From: Nitrospirota bacterium
GTDB lineage: Bacteria > Nitrospirota > 9FT-COMBO-42-15 > HDB-SIOI813
Length of the DNA stretch: 6,177 nucleotides
NCBI GenBank assembly: GCA_023248365.1
Contig: JAHFER010000103.1
Coordinates: forward strand, 1 to 6,177
Direction of reading: 5' to 3'
Under the pieces are notes generated by a model, which was not told the origin of the DNA, did not search any database, and was given only the letters and a program-made list of their open reading frames with translations. A program made the translations under genes and the position numbers. This document shows positions 3,706 through 6,177 of the stretch, one piece after another. Every line of letters begins with the position of its first letter. Positions within the stretch are counted from its first letter, which is position 1.

Positions 3706-6177
3706 ATGCACACCACAAGACCTTTTAACATAATCCATTTTTTTGTTTCAATATTGTTATTCATATCTATGGCTACTCTTATAACCTCCTGCGGAACCAG
3801 CGGAGGTGGTGGTGGAAATAATGGGTCAGATAAGACTGGGAAAAACGTATTATTTGGCATTGGCACTGACGGCGGGAGCTTCACAAGTAGTAATGGAAAA
3901 GTAAAAATAGTTATCCCGGCGGGGGCGCTAACAAAGGCAACAGATATTACAGTCTCGGCTGTTTCAAACCAACCGGCTGGAAATATAGGCACCGCGTATG
4001 AGTTTGGCCCCGGTGGGATCTCTTTTAGCCAGCCTGTTACTATCACAATAAGCTATGATGAAGCGGACCTTTTATGGATCAAAGAGGCGGATCTTAAATT
4101 AGGAAAGGTTGTGAATAATAAGTGGCAGGAGATTAGCGATTCCTCGGTTGATACTGTGGCTAATATAATTACTGGTACCACTTCAGGCTTCAGCATTTAT
4201 GGTGTAATTGCAGTAAACAACACTGGTAATGCACTTAACACTGCAGATATATATCCTGGGATTATATCTCCTGCCGCCAAAACAGCATCAGCCACTGCCA
4301 GCGATGGGCAAGTCACTCTCAGTTGGAATGCTGTTTATGGGGCAACGTCCTATAACCTCTATATGGCTTCTCAGAGCGGTGATACAAAGAGTAATTACAA
4401 CACCCTTTCCGGTAGAATGGTGCACTTAAATGTTACATCTCCTTATGTCCATACCGGCCTTACCAAAGGGACAACGTACTATTTTGATGTTACAGCAGTG
4501 AGTTCCAGCGGAGAAGGTTCGGAATCGAGTGAAACCCCTGTCACCTCAATTATCATTCCTAATGCTGTTGCCGGTACCCAGATAAATCTTGCATGGACTG
4601 ATAATTCTGATAATGAGGATGGTTTTAAGATAGAGCGAAAGATTGGAGCAGGCGGCACATATAGTGAGATAGCCACTGTAGGTAAAAATAGTACAAGCTA
4701 TTCAGACGCTGCAGGTTTAGCGGAAAACACAGTTTATTGCTATAAGGTACGATCCTACAATAGAGCGGGGGATTTAGGGTATTCTAATGAAGGCTGCACA
4801 ATCACCCTTCCAACTTCAACTGCTCCATCTGCCCACTCCGGGGTAGCTGCCACGGCTGGAGATGGACAGGTAACTATTACGTGGAATTCCGTCTCCGGAG
4901 CAACCTCGTACAACCTTTATATGGCCTCTCAGAGCGGGGTGACAAAGGATAACTATAGCACACTTACAGAGGGTATGAAGCACACAGGTGTTACCAGCCC
5001 ATTTGTAATTGCCGGCCTTAATGCAGGAACAACGTACTATTTTGTGGTCACAGCGGTAAATCCTGATGGAGAAAGTATGGAATATAACGAAGTTTCTGCT
5101 ATATATGAGAACTGTCCGGAATGTAATGGGACACTATTTAGTATGGCCTGGATCGCAAGATATGATGGTTTGGGCAACAGTCGTGATGAAGCCACAGCTA
5201 TTGCAAGGGATACAAATGGAAATGTATATGTAACCGGGAAAAGTTATAATACTTCCGGAACCATGACAGATTACAACCTTTATGATTTTGCAACGATTAA
5301 GTATGATGCCGATGGAAATATGCTATGGACGGATAGATATAACGGTCCGGGAAATAACCAGGATGAACCTTCTGCTATGGCTGTAGATGCCTCCGGCAAT
5401 GTCTATGTCACGGGATTTAGCGTGGACGCAACAACTAAAGAAGACTATGCCACCGTAAAGTATGATACTAATGGCAAACAATTGTGGGTGGCACGCTATG
5501 ATGGACCTGATAGTGATATAGATACTGCTTCAGCTATCGCTGTGGATGTTTCGGGCAATGTTTATGTGACAGGTACGAGTGACGATGACTACGCCACTGT
5601 AAAATATGATCCTGATGGAAAACAATTGTGGGTAGCACGATATAATGGAACAGGTAATGATAACGATAGTGCAAATGCGATTGCAGTGGACAATAGTGGA
5701 AATGTATATGTAACTGGATCAAGTTATGGCGCAGGCACGGCTCATGACTATGCTACTATAAAATATGATACTAATGGCAGCCAAATATGGGTGGCAAGAT
5801 ATAATGATCCGGCAAATAACTCTGATGATGCAACTGCTATGGCTGTAGATGCGGCTGGTAATGTATATGTAACCGGAAGCAGCTATGTTACACTTACAAA
5901 CCGGGATTATATTACCGTAAAGTATGATACTAATGGTGAGCAACTGTGGCTGGCGCGTTACAATGGCCTGGCTGATGGAGATGATAATGCGGTTAGCCTT
6001 GCTATAGATGCTTATGGTAATACATATGTGACAGGGAGTAGTTCCGGTTCAAATGGTCCCGATGATTATACTACTGTAAAGTATGATCCTAATGGTAAAC
6101 AATTGTGGATAGCACAATATGATGGACCAAGCAAAGGAAAGGATATTCCTGGTGGTATGGCAGTAGATAGTTATGGG
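3706..6177 (+). CDS. Large surface lipoprotein with ZU5-like domain, three FN3 domains and an SBBP beta-propeller (3' end outside window)
   Basis: The frame is open for 824 codons to the window edge. Start: ATG 3706, with AGGAG at 3692-3696. Residues 1-28 form a lipoprotein signal peptide (basic N-end, hydrophobic 9-26) with lipobox ITSC at Cys29; Gly30 is not an inner-membrane retention Asp, so outer-membrane placement is likely. A Gly-rich linker (30-45) follows. Residues 55-168 resemble a ZU5-type beta-sandwich (GGSFTSSNGKVKIVIPAGAL). FN3 domains lie at about 189-281, 286-367 and 374-467; the first and third are 42 of 59 identical over the W207/W393 segments. A CPEC pair is at 470-473. From about 480 come SBBP repeats with the pattern AxAVDxxGNVYVTGxS, DYATVKYDxxGxQLWVARYxG. 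The role is probably extracellular binding or structure; no catalytic domain is seen. The gene may be much longer. Confidence 0.88.
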   Translation, partial: MHTTRPFNIIHFFVSILLFISMATLITSCGTSGGGGGNNGSDKTGKNVLFGIGTDGGSFTSSNGKVKIVIPAGALTKATDITVSAVSNQPAGNIGTAYEFGPGGISFSQPVTITISYDEADLLWIKEADLKLGKVVNNKWQEISDSSVDTVANIITGTTSGFSIYGVIAVNNTGNALNTADIYPGIISPAAKTASATASDGQVTLSWNAVYGATSYNLYMASQSGDTKSNYNTLSGRMVHLNVTSPYVHTGLTKGTTYYFDVTAVSSSGEGSESSETPVTSIIIPNAVAGTQINLAWTDNSDNEDGFKIERKIGAGGTYSEIATVGKNSTSYSDAAGLAENTVYCYKVRSYNRAGDLGYSNEGCTITLPTSTAPSAHSGVAATAGDGQVTITWNSVSGATSYNLYMASQSGVTKDNYSTLTEGMKHTGVTSPFVIAGLNAGTTYYFVVTAVNPDGESMEYNEVSAIYENCPECNGTLFSMAWIARYDGLGNSRDEATAIARDTNGNVYVTGKSYNTSGTMTDYNLYDFATIKYDADGNMLWTDRYNGPGNNQDEPSAMAVDASGNVYVTGFSVDATTKEDYATVKYDTNGKQLWVARYDGPDSDIDTASAIAVDVSGNVYVTGTSDDDYATVKYDPDGKQLWVARYNGTGNDNDSANAIAVDNSGNVYVTGSSYGAGTAHDYATIKYDTNGSQIWVARYNDPANNSDDATAMAVDAAGNVYVTGSSYVTLTNRDYITVKYDTNGEQLWLARYNGLADGDDNAVSLAIDAYGNTYVTGSSSGSNGPDDYTTVKYDPNGKQLWIAQYDGPSKGKDIPGGMAVDSYG
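4303..5058 (+). repeat. Intragenic FN3 duplication (first and third FN3 domains)
   Basis: The segment around 4303-4500 is repeated at about 4861-5058, an offset of 558 bp. From the W codons at 4324 and 4882 the two align without gaps over 59 codons, 42 identical, including SYNLYMASQSG and GTTYYF. The central FN3 (about 4561-4806) is clearly different (DNSDNEDGFKIERK type), so one domain was copied across another or a longer block was duplicated and then diverged. Confidence 0.75.
5149..6177 (+). repeat. Tandem SBBP (beta-propeller) repeats, 159-bp unit
   Basis: The conserved Trp codon of the LWxARY motif falls at 5149, 5326, 5485, 5629, 5788, 5947 and 6106. Spacings are 177, 159, 144, 159, 159 and 159 bp (59, 53, 48, 53, 53, 53 residues). 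There are six complete units and the start of a seventh at the window edge. Units are similar at the DNA level (GTAAAGTATGAT, CAATTGTGG, AATGTATATGTAAC recur), which suggests recent amplification or gene conversion. Confidence 0.85.

Noticed and set aside
3690..4046. Minus-strand 118-codon frame over the lipoprotein start
   Set aside because: Its proline-rich product is the complement of the Gly-rich linker and ZU5-like region; the plus frame has a lipobox, ribosome-binding site and domains.
4229..4676. Open frames at 4229-4429 (plus) and 4479-4676 (minus)
   Set aside because: Both lie within the FN3-coding frame and show no independent support.
5534..5943. His/Tyr- and Ile/Ser-rich minus-strand frames
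   Set aside because: They are the complement of the SBBP repeats; their odd composition reflects the repeat, not a gene.
5149..6177. CRISPR-like periodic repeats
   Set aside because: The periodicity is 159 bp and codes for a continuous protein repeat; there are no short identical repeats with unique spacers.
1..6177. tRNA, rRNA or riboswitch
   Set aside because: I saw no cloverleaf, rRNA core or recognised riboswitch consensus by eye on either strand.

Overview
The window reads as chromosomal DNA of a diderm (Gram-negative) bacterium of moderate to low GC, probably an uncultivated environmental anaerobe or facultative organism. The evidence is an iron-sulfur electron-transfer-flavoprotein:quinone oxidoreductase tail with extra cysteines, a lipoprotein-type exported protein with ZU5-like, FN3 and SBBP propeller modules, and an intervening stretch rich in toxin-antitoxin debris. 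Nitrospirota, Desulfobacterota and similar groups carry this mix, but the sequence alone does not fix the phylum.

Layout. (1) 1-711, plus strand: the C-terminal third or so of an ETF-QO-like flavoprotein, cut by the left edge. (2) 712-1013: a stem-loop, a broken ribbon-helix-helix antitoxin gene on the minus strand, and a strong promoter overlapped by a 13-bp-arm palindrome. (3) 1014-2138, plus: a complete AAA_14/DUF4143 ATPase with a PD-(D/E)XK-like C-terminus. (4) 2190-3351: two direct copies of a roughly 40-bp repeat flank a minus-strand two-gene operon, an uncharacterised 116-aa protein followed by an AbiEii/DUF6036-like nucleotidyltransferase. A DUF433 antitoxin fragment lies inside the left repeat. 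(5) 3332-3614, minus: a small CopG-like antitoxin followed by a DUF104 antitoxin cut short by the right repeat. (6) 3706-6177, plus: a large lipoprotein open to the right edge, with a lipobox, a ZU5-like domain, three FN3 domains and at least six full SBBP beta-propeller repeats.

How it fits together. The two ends are ordinary housekeeping and envelope genes. The middle (about 712-3650) looks like an accessory island that has repeatedly gained and lost toxin-antitoxin modules: four antitoxin-like genes or fragments of different families are present and none has its usual toxin beside it. The most interesting candidate system is the overlapping 116-aa protein plus nucleotidyltransferase pair, which has its own consensus -10 box almost abutting the first start codon and is bracketed by repeats that also border truncated antitoxin genes.
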